This document shows, piece after piece, positions 1 to 9,919 of a DNA stretch of 34,847 bases. Position numbers and translations under genes: made by a program. This DNA comes from Acidobacteriaceae bacterium. Lineage in GTDB: Bacteria > Acidobacteriota > Terriglobia > Terriglobales > Acidobacteriaceae. The DNA is taken from contig JASHOQ010000125.1 of the NCBI GenBank assembly GCA_030041045.1, positions 1-34,847 of the forward strand, read 5' to 3'. Every line of letters starts with the position of its first letter. The stretch's first letter is position 1. The notes beneath the pieces are model-generated. The model saw only the letters and a list, made by a program, of their open reading frames with translations. It made no database searches and was not told the origin of the DNA.

Positions 1-7
1 GACTCCG

Positions 8-30
8 TTTGGCGCAACATGCGCGCCAAA
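8..30. terminator. Inverted repeat downstream of pyrG
   Basis: TTTGGCGC (8-15) and GCGCCAAA (23-30) form a perfect 8-bp inverted repeat with a 7-nt loop. It lies about 50 bp beyond the pyrG stop codon and could end its transcript. There is no clear T-tract, so it may instead be part of a dispersed repeat; the sequence just after it (about 31-50) also looks like non-coding repeat DNA. Confidence 0.35.
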
Positions 31-82
31 CTACGCTCAGGATGACAGAGCTATTTCGATTGCGAACTTTAAGGGCAGGGCT

Positions 83-2451
<2,369 letters not shown>

Positions 2452-2498
2452 ACGGTCGCGCTTTGCCGCGGAAACGCGAAGAATGGAAGAAGTGCTCT

Positions 2499-2524
2499 CC
2501 CAGGTCCCAGAATCGGGACCTGGG
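2499..2524. terminator. Perfect 10-bp hairpin between convergent genes
   Basis: CCCAGGTCCC (2499-2508), a 6-nt loop, and GGGACCTGGG (2515-2524) form a perfect stem. It lies between the macro-domain gene (ends 2451, plus) and the TonB receptor gene (ends 2576, minus), so it can serve as a bidirectional terminator. A T-rich stretch follows on the plus strand. It may also be a copy of a dispersed repeat. Confidence 0.6.
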
Positions 2525-2575
2525 GACCCATTTCCACTTTTGGTTTAGGCAGCCAGTTTTGCGCTGCGGCGACGC

Positions 2576-5440
2576 TTAGAAGTTCAGCGTCAGCTTCGCC
2601 GTCATGGCCCGCGGCGTCACATAGTGCGTGCCGCTGAAGGTCGACAGGAAGTTATACAGCGCATATTTGTTGGTTACGTTGATGGCCGTCAGATCGAGAT
2701 CGAGCTTGTACTTGTCGGCATGAAAAAGATTGTTCTTGCCCAGCGTCACGTCAAAGAGGTTGCGCGGCTGGATGCGCGGCGGGTTGTGGTCGTTGTCGCC
2801 CGTTCCCGGCGCGGGAATGCGGATCAGGCTCGAGGTGAGCTCGTTGGCCGGGCACTCATTGTCATACGAGACAACGCCGGAGGGTGAAATAAACGATGTG
2901 CCCGCTAAAGGCGAGCCAATCTGATGTGTGGGCGTCGCCTTGCCGCCATTGCATGCAAGTCCGGCCTCGAATTCCTCGTCTGCCGAGAGAGGCAGTGCCT
3001 CGGCGGCGCCGGTCACGGGATTGGTGGTCGCGGGAATGTTGTTGTCGAGCAGGGCGATTTCCGGCTGGATGCCGGGCGTGGTAATGGAGGTGTTGGGGCA
3101 GGACGAGTTCGGATCCGTCACGTTATAGCATGGCGTGGAGCCGGCCACCAGGCCCGAGTCGTAGCGCCAGTTGAAGCCGCCCCAAAGATTGTTCATCCAG
3201 CCGTCGTGGGCCACGGTGTACTGCACGTGCGCATTCTGGTTGAAGCGCTCGTCGTGATCGATGCGGAAGGGATAGACCGTGCCCTGGCTCACGCCGCCCG
3301 TGGCGCCCGCGCCGGCCACCTGCGGCGGAAAGAACCGCGCCGCCACCGACGACATGACCGAGTAGGCGCTGAAGTTGTGGAAGTTCGGCACCTCTACGTG
3401 CAGGGCGTAGCCGGGAATCTTGGAGTTGTGCCAGTCGATGGGGAAGGTGATGGGCGTATTGCCCAGCACGCTGAAGTCGAAGGCATTGTGCGTGTATTTC
3501 CAGATGTATTCGCCGCTGAAGACCAGGTTCTTGCCGATCGCCTGCTGCAGGCTGGCGTGAAACTCGTTGCGGTAGCCAGGCGCCATCACGGTGGAAACAC
3601 CGGCCGCGCAGTTGAGCAGCGGCGCCAGCACCGCGTTGCCGCAGCCCTCGCTGGAAAGCACCAGGTTTTCGTTAAAGGGCGTCTCCAGCGTGCGTGCATA
3701 GCTGATGCCCATCACGGTAGTCGTCGGCTTCACGTTATACGCAATGCCCACGCGTGGCTCGGTCTGGTTCGCGTCCGTGAGCCCGTTGTAGACGTCTTCG
3801 CGCAAGCCCAGATTGAAGTCCCAGTTCCCGGTCTTGATCTCGTCCTCGGCGTAAAGCGCGAGTTCCTTCACGTCTGTCCGACCCAGGTAGTGGTAAACGC
3901 TGCCTCCGCGCGTGAGATCGTAGGGTGCGAGAACCGGCAAAAAATCAGGATTGGCGAGGACGCCGGGTGCGGTGCAGTCGGAGGGCGAGGCGTACCCCGG
4001 CAGCGGATCGCCGGCCGCATTCATGCACGGCGCGTTGTAGACGTTGTCGACAATCCCCAGCGCGTCGCTTTCGCGCAGAAACGTCTGCCCGTATTGCGCG
4101 CCGATTTTCACGTTGTTGATGCCGCGATCGTATGACCAATCCGAGTGCACCGCCGCGTTCATCAGCGAGCGCTCCTGCGCAATCGACGAGGTCTGCAGGT
4201 TCGAGGGGCCCAGGTCGGCCAGCGGGTTGCCGCTGGGGTAGTAGTTGTACATGTCCTTGCGCACAAATGCGCCCAGGTTGAAGACCGAATAGTTGTTGAC
4301 GACGCGCGTGTAGGTAGGAGAAATGTTGAATGTCCCGATTCTCGAGCGCTGGTCGGCGTCGCCCACCATGGCAAAATCCGGGCTCGCGCTCGCCCCTCCG
4401 CTGACCGCGTTCTGCACATTCAGGTTGTCGAAGGAATTCGGCGTCTGAAACCAGGAGCGGCTGTAGTTCAGGTCGAGATGGATCGAATCCGCCTGCGTGA
4501 AGTTATAGTCCACGCGATCGAAGAGATTTTCCTCATTGCCCTTGTCGTGCATCACGTCGAATTCAGGCGCATCCAGAAAGCGTCCCGTGTTCAGCCCGTC
4601 CGCCTCGGCAAAGTTGCCCCAGCTCTTGCCGCCATACGAGAGGTTGAATCCGCCGGCGGCCGAGCCGAACGCGCCGTAGGAAGCGTACACGTTTCCCGTC
4701 GGCGTGGTGATGCCCTGCCCGCTGCGCGTGGTGGCCACAATCACCAGGCTGGTTTTGTCGCCATACTCGGCCGGCGGCGCGCCGCTGATGACTTCAATCG
4801 ATTGAATGGAGTTCGACGGAATCTGATTGGAGAACACCTTGCTTTGCTGGTCGGTGATCGACTGGCCGTCGACGGAGAACGAATTCGAAGCATGATCGCC
4901 GAGACCATGAAACAATCCGTTGGAATCGGCCGCCACTCCGGGCGTGGTCTGCGTCACCAGAGCGCTCAGGCCGCTTGACTGGCTTTCGAGCGGCACCTTG
5001 GTGAACATGTCGCGGTCCACATCCGTGTGGTACGTGGAGGTGTCTTCCACCTGCGGGCCCTCCGATTCCACCGTCACCGTCTGGCTTGCGGCGGCAACGT
5101 TCAGCACCACGGTCAGGCTGACCACCACCGTGGAGCGGATCTCGATGGTCTGGCCGGCGGGTGCAAATCCCGACGCCGTCACCGTGAGGCGGTAGGGATT
5201 GAAAGGGACGTTGGTCACCGTGAATTGGCCGGTGGCATCGCTGGTTGCGGTGCGCTCGAATCCGCTCATCGGGTTGCTGAGGCGCACGGTGGCATTGGGA
5301 ATCACCGCGCCGCTCGGGTCGGTCACCGTGCCGTGCACAGTGCCGGCGTTGCCGCCCTGCGCAGCGCGCAAAGTGAGTGCGGTTAGCGGGAGAAAGAGGA
5401 AAGGAAGAATGCGCAACAGCGCGCCGCGAGGAAACGGCAT
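2576..5440 (-). CDS. TonB-dependent outer-membrane receptor with carboxypeptidase-regulatory-like domain
   Basis: The 954-residue protein should import a TonB-energised ligand through the outer membrane. A signal peptide (residues 1 to about 28) is followed by a CarboxypepD_reg-like beta domain with GTVHGTVTDPSGAVIPNATV at about 33-52. Next comes a plug domain at about 125-265 with SFSVDGQSI and SIEVISGAPPAEYGD. The rest is a long barrel rich in Tyr, Asn and Phe alternation, ending in ...AKLTLNF with a terminal aromatic residue, as BAM substrates do. ATG 5440 has AGGAG 6-7 nt upstream; an in-frame start at 5524 would put 28 unlikely residues before the signal peptide. This Oar-like architecture is very abundant in Acidobacteriota. 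The ligand cannot be read from sequence; the small His/Cys protein upstream hints at a metal. Confidence 0.93.
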   Translation of the reverse strand: MPFPRGALLRILPFLFLPLTALTLRAAQGGNAGTVHGTVTDPSGAVIPNATVRLSNPMSGFERTATSDATGQFTVTNVPFNPYRLTVTASGFAPAGQTIEIRSTVVVSLTVVLNVAAASQTVTVESEGPQVEDTSTYHTDVDRDMFTKVPLESQSSGLSALVTQTTPGVAADSNGLFHGLGDHASNSFSVDGQSITDQQSKVFSNQIPSNSIQSIEVISGAPPAEYGDKTSLVIVATTRSGQGITTPTGNVYASYGAFGSAAGGFNLSYGGKSWGNFAEADGLNTGRFLDAPEFDVMHDKGNEENLFDRVDYNFTQADSIHLDLNYSRSWFQTPNSFDNLNVQNAVSGGASASPDFAMVGDADQRSRIGTFNISPTYTRVVNNYSVFNLGAFVRKDMYNYYPSGNPLADLGPSNLQTSSIAQERSLMNAAVHSDWSYDRGINNVKIGAQYGQTFLRESDALGIVDNVYNAPCMNAAGDPLPGYASPSDCTAPGVLANPDFLPVLAPYDLTRGGSVYHYLGRTDVKELALYAEDEIKTGNWDFNLGLREDVYNGLTDANQTEPRVGIAYNVKPTTTVMGISYARTLETPFNENLVLSSEGCGNAVLAPLLNCAAGVSTVMAPGYRNEFHASLQQAIGKNLVFSGEYIWKYTHNAFDFSVLGNTPITFPIDWHNSKIPGYALHVEVPNFHNFSAYSVMSSVAARFFPPQVAGAGATGGVSQGTVYPFRIDHDERFNQNAHVQYTVAHDGWMNNLWGGFNWRYDSGLVAGSTPCYNVTDPNSSCPNTSITTPGIQPEIALLDNNIPATTNPVTGAAEALPLSADEEFEAGLACNGGKATPTHQIGSPLAGTSFISPSGVVSYDNECPANELTSSLIRIPAPGTGDNDHNPPRIQPRNLFDVTLGKNNLFHADKYKLDLDLTAINVTNKYALYNFLSTFSGTHYVTPRAMTAKLTLNF

Positions 5441-5638
5441 ACAAGACTCCTGAAAATCGGCTGAAAATGCATATGGGTTGCCGCGCCTGGACGTGGTGGA
5501 GACGGCGCGGCAGCTTCCGTGCATGGTCGAGCGCGCTCGCCGCCCGCCGGATCCGCCTCGTGGAGATGCATCATCGCCCCGCCGGCTGAGGAGCGGCAGG
5601 GTGCGAGGATTTGCGCTGGATCGGGAGAAGAAAGTGCG

Positions 5639-5956
5639 CTAACAGCCGCTGGGAGGAGGCCGGATGAAGATTCGGGATGGCTGTTTTTTGGGCGCCTGTG
5701 CGGGTTCGGCCTGCGGCGCAGGCGCGCCCACGGGAACCAGGACCAACGCGGCTGCGGCCGGCGCGGCCGGGGCCGTGGAATGCATCACCACGCACAGCGG
5801 GCAGTGGTCGGCGTCACTTTGCGTGGCGTGCAGGTGAGGTACCTGCATCACCGCGAGAAAGGCTGCCAGGACCACGCAAGCCACAGCGGTCGATGCCCAG
5901 GAACGGGCCCAGGAACGGGGCCAGGAGCCAGACCGGGAGCGGGGCTGGGAGCGCAT
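5639..5956 (-). CDS. Small exported protein with HCPLC motif, DUF2946-like
   Basis: The product is about 105 residues. It has a basic Arg/Ser/Trp-rich N-terminus, one hydrophobic segment (AVACVVLAAFLAVMQ), then HLHATQ and DHCPLCVVMHS, and a Pro/Ala-rich tail. The H-C-x-x-C-x4-H arrangement suggests metal binding outside the inner membrane. DUF2946 proteins have a similar size and a His-Cys-x-x-Cys motif and often sit beside copper-related TonB receptors; assignment to that family is inference. The gene is on the receptor's strand, about 200 bp upstream of its start. ATG 5956 is used, but a GTG at 6010 with AGGA 7 nt upstream would add 18 residues. The N-terminal SWPRSWARSWAS stretch comes from a short tandem repeat at about 5896-5930. 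Confidence 0.62.
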   Translation of the reverse strand: MRSQPRSRSGSWPRSWARSWASTAVACVVLAAFLAVMQVPHLHATQSDADHCPLCVVMHSTAPAAPAAAALVLVPVGAPAPQAEPAQAPKKQPSRIFIRPPPSGC

Positions 5957-6180
5957 GCCTCCGCCTTGGGGTGCCTGAAGCCGTGTTTGGGCCGCTTTCC
6001 TGAACGTCACCGAAAGGTCCTATCTATCCAGCTTACACAAACTTTGACGCCGTGCCCCTATTCCGGGTTTATCGCGCAATTGTCATTTCCGCCCAACGCC
6101 AGCCAACACCCGCCGGTTTCGCTCGTCTAAACTATGGCTATCCGTTCGCATCCGGGCAGTTGCGAACCCTCCGAGTTGCC

Positions 6181-7293
6181 ATGCTCCACTCCTTGAATTG
6201 GCGGTGGTTGTTGCCGGTTGGGCTCGCGTTTCTGCTGCCGGCCGCGCCCGCGCGCCCGCAATCTCAAACCCAGCCGCAATCTCAATCGCAATCGCAAGCA
6301 CAGGCAAATCAGAGCGCGCCCGCTGACAACTCCAAGCCCCTGGTGCTCAAGCCCGATCTCCCCGGGGTGGGAAGAAATCACCGTCTTATCCTCAAAGACG
6401 GCTCCTACCAGGTGGTGCGGCAATATCAGATCGTGGGCGACCGCGTGCGCTATTTCTCCCAGGAGCGCGGCGAGTGGGAGGAAATGCCCGCCGACCTGGT
6501 TGACTGGGACGCCACGCGCAAGTGGGAACAGGAGCACTCCGATCTCACCGCCGACGAGGCCTCGCCCGCCATGAAAGAGGCGGCCGACATCGACAAAGAA
6601 GAAGCCGACGAGCGCGCCGATGAAAAAGCGCGCATGCCGGAGGTTGCCCACGGCCTGGAGCTGCCCGATCAGGAAGGCGTCTTTGTGCTCGACACCTACC
6701 ATGGCACGCCGGAGCTGGTTGAGCTTCTGCCCAAAGACGTGGACGTGGACGCCAAGACCCGGCACGGCCTCGGGGTTTTGAATCCGCTCGCCGGCCAGAG
6801 GGCCGATCTCGAGCTCTCCGGCGCGCACGCCAAGATTCATCTGCACGTGAACGACCCGGCAATTTATCTCTCGCTGGGCGTCAGCGACACCACGGAACCG
6901 GTGCTGTCGAACCCCATCACCGTGAACACCTCGACGGCGCAACAGGTGCGCCACGGCAAGCACGGCGCGCTCTCGGCGCAGTCGGGGTTCGCCATTGTGC
7001 GCCTGGATGAACGCCAGGCCGTGCGTATGATGGGGGCTATTCACATGAGCTCCAACGGGACGGTGACGCAGGACGAAAACGTCATCGCGGTCACGCAGGA
7101 GGACCTGCCGGGCAAGCACTGGCTGCGCATCGAGCCCAAGGAAAAGCTGGTCATCGGCGGCGAATACGCGGTGGTGGAGATTCTCTCGCCCAACGATTTG
7201 AGCACCACCGTCTGGGACTTCCGCGTCGATCCCACCGAGGGCGACAACCTGGGAGCGATCACGCCCATCCTCGCGCAGCAAAGCGGACGCTGA
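6181..7293 (+). CDS. Exported protein of unknown function
   Basis: The 370-residue protein has a Sec-type signal peptide (MLHSLNWRWLLPVGLAFLLPAA) and then a Gln/Ser-rich linker at about 28-45. A compact segment follows with LILKDGSYQVVRQYQ and GDRVRYFSQERGEWEEMP (residues about 75-110). Next is a charged Glu/Lys/Asp stretch, and then a mixed beta-rich C-terminal half without recognisable motifs. I do not recognise a named family; proteins with a DGSYQ...RVRYFS...WEE segment seem common in Acidobacteriota, which is recollection only. ATG 6181 was chosen because it sits directly before the signal peptide, although the frame is open from 6052. It converges on the MFS gene across a 34-bp gap. Confidence 0.8.
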   Translation: MLHSLNWRWLLPVGLAFLLPAAPARPQSQTQPQSQSQSQAQANQSAPADNSKPLVLKPDLPGVGRNHRLILKDGSYQVVRQYQIVGDRVRYFSQERGEWEEMPADLVDWDATRKWEQEHSDLTADEASPAMKEAADIDKEEADERADEKARMPEVAHGLELPDQEGVFVLDTYHGTPELVELLPKDVDVDAKTRHGLGVLNPLAGQRADLELSGAHAKIHLHVNDPAIYLSLGVSDTTEPVLSNPITVNTSTAQQVRHGKHGALSAQSGFAIVRLDERQAVRMMGAIHMSSNGTVTQDENVIAVTQEDLPGKHWLRIEPKEKLVIGGEYAVVEILSPNDLSTTVWDFRVDPTEGDNLGAITPILAQQSGR

Positions 7294-7294
7294 G

Positions 7295-7328
7295 AGCGCG
7301 CGGTCGCTTCGTTACGCTCGTGCGCGCT
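7295..7328. terminator. Inverted repeat between convergent genes
   Basis: AGCGCGC (7295-7301) and GCGCGCT (7322-7328) pair across a 20-nt loop that can itself fold. The repeat fills the whole gap between the exported-protein gene (ends 7293, plus) and the MFS gene (ends 7328, minus). Its position suggests a shared terminator; there is no U-tract. Confidence 0.35.
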
Positions 7329-8662
7329 TACTCCTGCGCCAGCAGCCTTCTCTGCAGCGCCTCGAGCGTCTGCCCCTTGGTCTCCGGATAGACGAAGAGC
7401 ACCACCAGGAATTGCACCGCGGTCATGATGGAAAAGAAGACGAACGGCGTGGCCGTGCTCATGGAATGCACCACCACGGGGAACTCGAGCTGGATGAGCG
7501 TATTCATGAACCAGTGGCTCGCCGCTCCCACGCCCTGCCCCTTGGAGCGCACCGACGTGGGAAAGACCTCGCCGATGTACACCCAGATGACGGCGCCCTG
7601 GGAGACGGAAAAGAAGGCGATAAAGGCGACGAGAAGCCAGAGCAGCGCGCCGGGATGGGAATTCGAGGCATAGACCCAGGCCACGCCCGCCAGACACGCG
7701 GCGCAGCCGGCCGCGCCAATCAGAAGCAGCGTCTTGCGTCCCAGCTTGTCAATGAACGCCATGCCCACGAGGGTGAACGCGAAGTTGGTGGCGCCGATGG
7801 CAACCGCCTGCTGGTAGCTCGACATCTGGCTGAAACCGGCGGCGGCAAAGATGTCGTTCAGGTAATAGAGGATGGCGTTGATGCCGGCGAGCTGATTGAA
7901 GGCACCGATGGAGATGGCGAGAAACAACGGATAACGGTACTTCCACTGGAAGACGCGCTCATGGGCCGTAGCGTGCTCCTGCGCGAGCGCCGCGCGGATG
8001 TCGGCGAGCTCGGCATCCGGGTCGGGATCGCCCATGAGTTTGAGCACCGCCAGCGCCTCGTCCATCCGGTTCTTTGAGGCCGACCAACGCGGACTGCGCG
8101 GAATGCCGAAGAGCAGAATGAGGAAGAAGATGGCCGGGACGGCGGCGATGCCGATCTGCCAGCGCCACTCCGCCGCGCTCAGGTTGAGCGTGTGAATGAG
8201 GTAGTTGGAGACATACGCGAGCAGGACGCCGAAGACCACGTTGAGCTGGAAGGCGGCCACCAGGCGTCCGCGCCACTTGGCCGGCGCCAGCTCCGCGATA
8301 TAGACCGGCCCCAGCACCGACGAAGCGCCGATGCCCAGCCCGCCTACGCAGCGGAAGAACAGGAACGCGGACCAGTTCCACGCCAGCCCGCAGCCGAAGG
8401 CCGAAGCCAGGTAAAGGATCGCAGTGATGCGCAGCGTCTCGCGGCTGCCCAGCCGCTGCCCCACATGGCCCGCGCCCAGCGCCCCGATGACCGTGCCCAC
8501 CAGCCCGATAGCTACCGTGAACCCTTTTTCCTGCGGGCTCAAACCGTAGAGCTTGACCAGCGCGTCAATGGCGCCGGCAATCACAACCGTGTCGAAGCCG
8601 AAGAGCAAACCGCCCAAGGCACCGGTGAGCGTCGCCCGCATCAGGGGAAAGTTCGGTCGCAT
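7328..8662 (-). CDS. Sugar-porter family MFS transporter
   Basis: The 444-residue inner-membrane protein has 12 predicted helices and the sugar-porter signatures in order. These are GFDTVVIAGAI in helix 1, GxxGxRxGSRETLR after helix 2, PVYIAELAPAKWRGRLV after helix 4 and PRSPRW closing the first half. NQLAGINAILYYLNDIF follows in helix 7 (Asn replaces the usual Gln), then DKLGRKTLL, GEVFPTSVRSKGQG and YPETKG at the end. Members are proton symporters or facilitators for hexoses, pentoses or polyols; the sugar cannot be told here. ATG 8662 has AAAGGA a few nt upstream and starts just before helix 1. An XRE-cupin regulator lies upstream on the same strand, separated by 243 bp that hold two REP-like hairpins. 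Confidence 0.94.
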   Translation of the reverse strand: MRPNFPLMRATLTGALGGLLFGFDTVVIAGAIDALVKLYGLSPQEKGFTVAIGLVGTVIGALGAGHVGQRLGSRETLRITAILYLASAFGCGLAWNWSAFLFFRCVGGLGIGASSVLGPVYIAELAPAKWRGRLVAAFQLNVVFGVLLAYVSNYLIHTLNLSAAEWRWQIGIAAVPAIFFLILLFGIPRSPRWSASKNRMDEALAVLKLMGDPDPDAELADIRAALAQEHATAHERVFQWKYRYPLFLAISIGAFNQLAGINAILYYLNDIFAAAGFSQMSSYQQAVAIGATNFAFTLVGMAFIDKLGRKTLLLIGAAGCAACLAGVAWVYASNSHPGALLWLLVAFIAFFSVSQGAVIWVYIGEVFPTSVRSKGQGVGAASHWFMNTLIQLEFPVVVHSMSTATPFVFFSIMTAVQFLVVLFVYPETKGQTLEALQRRLLAQE

Positions 8663-8799
8663 GATTCCTTTCGCGTCCAATCCGAAAACCATCGTACAGA
8701 CCGGGCGCGCGTTCGGCAAAGCGACACAAAGGAAGGCATGTTCAGGGCATTTCTTCAAAGCGTGCTGAAGAGCTCTCCGGAAGGGGAACGGAGTGTCAG

Positions 8800-8853
8800 G
8801 GCACGGCTTCAGTCGCGCCGCAAGAAGCGCAAAGGAATCGGGGCTTCAGCCCC
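8800..8853. repeat. Two REP-like hairpins with TTCA loops
   Basis: The first stem is GGCACGGC (8800-8807) with GTCGCGCC (8812-8819), one mismatch and a G-T pair. The second is GGGGC (8840-8844) with GCCCC (8849-8853). Both have the loop TTCA and lie 20 bp apart in the MFS/XRE intergenic region. The shared loop and stem style suggest a dispersed palindromic repeat family; they may also end the XRE transcript. Nothing else stands out in 8663-8905. Confidence 0.5.
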
Positions 8854-8905
8854 TGAAAGATGCTCTTCAGCGAAAAAGGCCGGCGCGGGGCGTCCGGGTC
8901 TTGCT

Positions 8906-9481
8906 CTACGCCGGCAGCACCGCCAGCACGCGGCAGCGGCGCTTGTCGGCCGCGCTCCAGGCCAGCGGCATCTCGCTTTCCACGCAGGCGCAGTCGCCCG
9001 TTTCCAGCACTTCGTGCATGCCGCCAGCATCCAGGCGCAGCTTGCCCTCGAGCACGTACACCAGCCCGTTGGCTTCGCCTGAGGCATTCATGGCCACCGA
9101 GGTGCCACCGGGAGGAAACTCGATCATCTGCGCCTTGAGCCGCGCGCCGTCAGCGCCGTTCAGGGGCGTAACCTTCACCGACTCCGGCCCGCGTGCGCTT
9201 GCCTGCAGGTGCGCTTTGCGCGTAATGGAGAGCGTGTGCCGCGCCGGCTCCGTGAAAAAATGGCTCAGCCCCACCCCGTAAACGCGGCAGATGGTGGCCA
9301 GCGTGGGCAGGGTGGGAATCATGCGGTCTGTCTCCAGCTTGGAGAGCAGCGCGGTGGAGAGCCCGGTCTCGGCAGCCAGCCGCGAAAGCGTCATCCGCTT
9401 GCGCGTGCGCAGTGAGCGCAGCTTCAATCCGATGCAGTAGGGCTCCAGGGACCATTGGGCGTACGAAACCGTCTTCGCCAT
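8906..9481 (-). CDS. XRE-family transcriptional regulator with C-terminal cupin domain
   Basis: The 191-residue protein has an N-terminal helix-turn-helix at residues of about 18-75 (LRSLRTRKRMTLSRLAAETG, LSTALLSKLETDRMIPTLPT) and a C-terminal cupin beta-barrel at about 115-190. The cupin includes IEFPPGGTSVAMN, GLVYVLEGKLRLDAGG and CACVESEMPLAWS. This two-domain design senses a small ligand and controls transcription; known relatives act in amino-acid, polyamine or stress metabolism. ATG 9481 has GGGAG 6 nt upstream and is preferred over the adjacent GTG at 9484. The perfect palindrome at 9498-9517 lies 17 bp upstream and is its likely operator. It may also control the MFS gene downstream on the same strand, which is inference. 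Confidence 0.9.
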   Translation of the reverse strand: MAKTVSYAQWSLEPYCIGLKLRSLRTRKRMTLSRLAAETGLSTALLSKLETDRMIPTLPTLATICRVYGVGLSHFFTEPARHTLSITRKAHLQASARGPESVKVTPLNGADGARLKAQMIEFPPGGTSVAMNASGEANGLVYVLEGKLRLDAGGMHEVLETGDCACVESEMPLAWSAADKRRCRVLAVLPA

Positions 9482-9497
9482 CACCAGCTCCCGTAGA

Positions 9498-9517
9498 TTG
9501 TGAATGCAGGTTCACAA
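9498..9517. promoter_or_regulatory. Probable operator of the XRE-cupin regulator
   Basis: TTGTGAA, a 6-bp spacer (tgcagg) and TTCACAA form a perfect inverted repeat with 7-bp arms. The site ends 17 bp upstream of the regulator's ATG, so bound protein would block its promoter or early transcription. XRE dimers bind palindromes of this size. Autoregulation is therefore the simplest reading. Confidence 0.6.
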
Positions 9518-9722
9518 CAAGTCTAGAGCATTTTTCCCTGTACGGTACGCCGAATCCAGGAAGCGGAAAGCGCCCCTGGCTCAAGAACGCGCCGCGCGCC
9601 TGCAGGGCCGGGGAGAGAATCCGCGGCGGTTTTGGCCCCGGCGGTTTACCATCGAAGGCAGGAGCGGCCGGCGGGCGCCAGCGCCTGCACAAGCGTCGCC
9701 CCTGAATCACCCCAGGTCGCGA

Positions 9723-9881
9723 ACCGGAGGCGAACTTCGGTGCGAACTCTTGGTGTTCCCTTTCCAGTCTTCCCCAGCGAGACGCTCAGCGGGAGCACTT
9801 CCTTACCGGCTGCATCGAAGGGTGCAAGTAAAGCCGGTCCACTGTCCTGGCGGACAGGCCGGGCAGCCCGCCGATTCGGGC
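9723..9881 (+). other. Structured leader upstream of DUF481-like gene
   Basis: Three hairpins lie in series: ACCGGAG/CTTCGGT (9723-9741, one G-T pair), CTGTCC/GGACAG (9842-9857) and GCCCG/CGGGC (9866-9881). They precede the start codon at 9920. I could not match the region to a riboswitch class I know. The hairpins may simply reflect high GC. Confidence 0.3.
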
Positions 9882-9919
9882 GGCGTAGCGATTTTCTTTT
9901 AAGAAAGGCTTTTTTTTTC

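Larger units (their letters stand above)
9482..9919. other. 438-bp intergenic region
   Basis: This gap separates the divergent XRE-cupin and DUF481-like genes. It holds the operator palindrome at 9498-9517 and a GC-rich stretch that is probably the transcribed leader of the plus-strand gene. I see no coding potential with a credible start. The DUF481 frame is open from 9632, but its signal peptide starts at 9920. Confidence 0.6.

Noticed and set aside
2924..4135. 403-codon open frame opposite the TonB receptor
   Set aside because: It mirrors the receptor gene and shows no domain or ribosome-binding site.
9723..9881. Cyclic-di-GMP or cobalamin riboswitch
   Set aside because: I looked for the conserved GEMM and B12-box sequences and did not find them.
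9632..9919. 96-codon extension of the DUF481-like gene
   Set aside because: The signal peptide begins at ATG 9920, so an upstream start would bury it.
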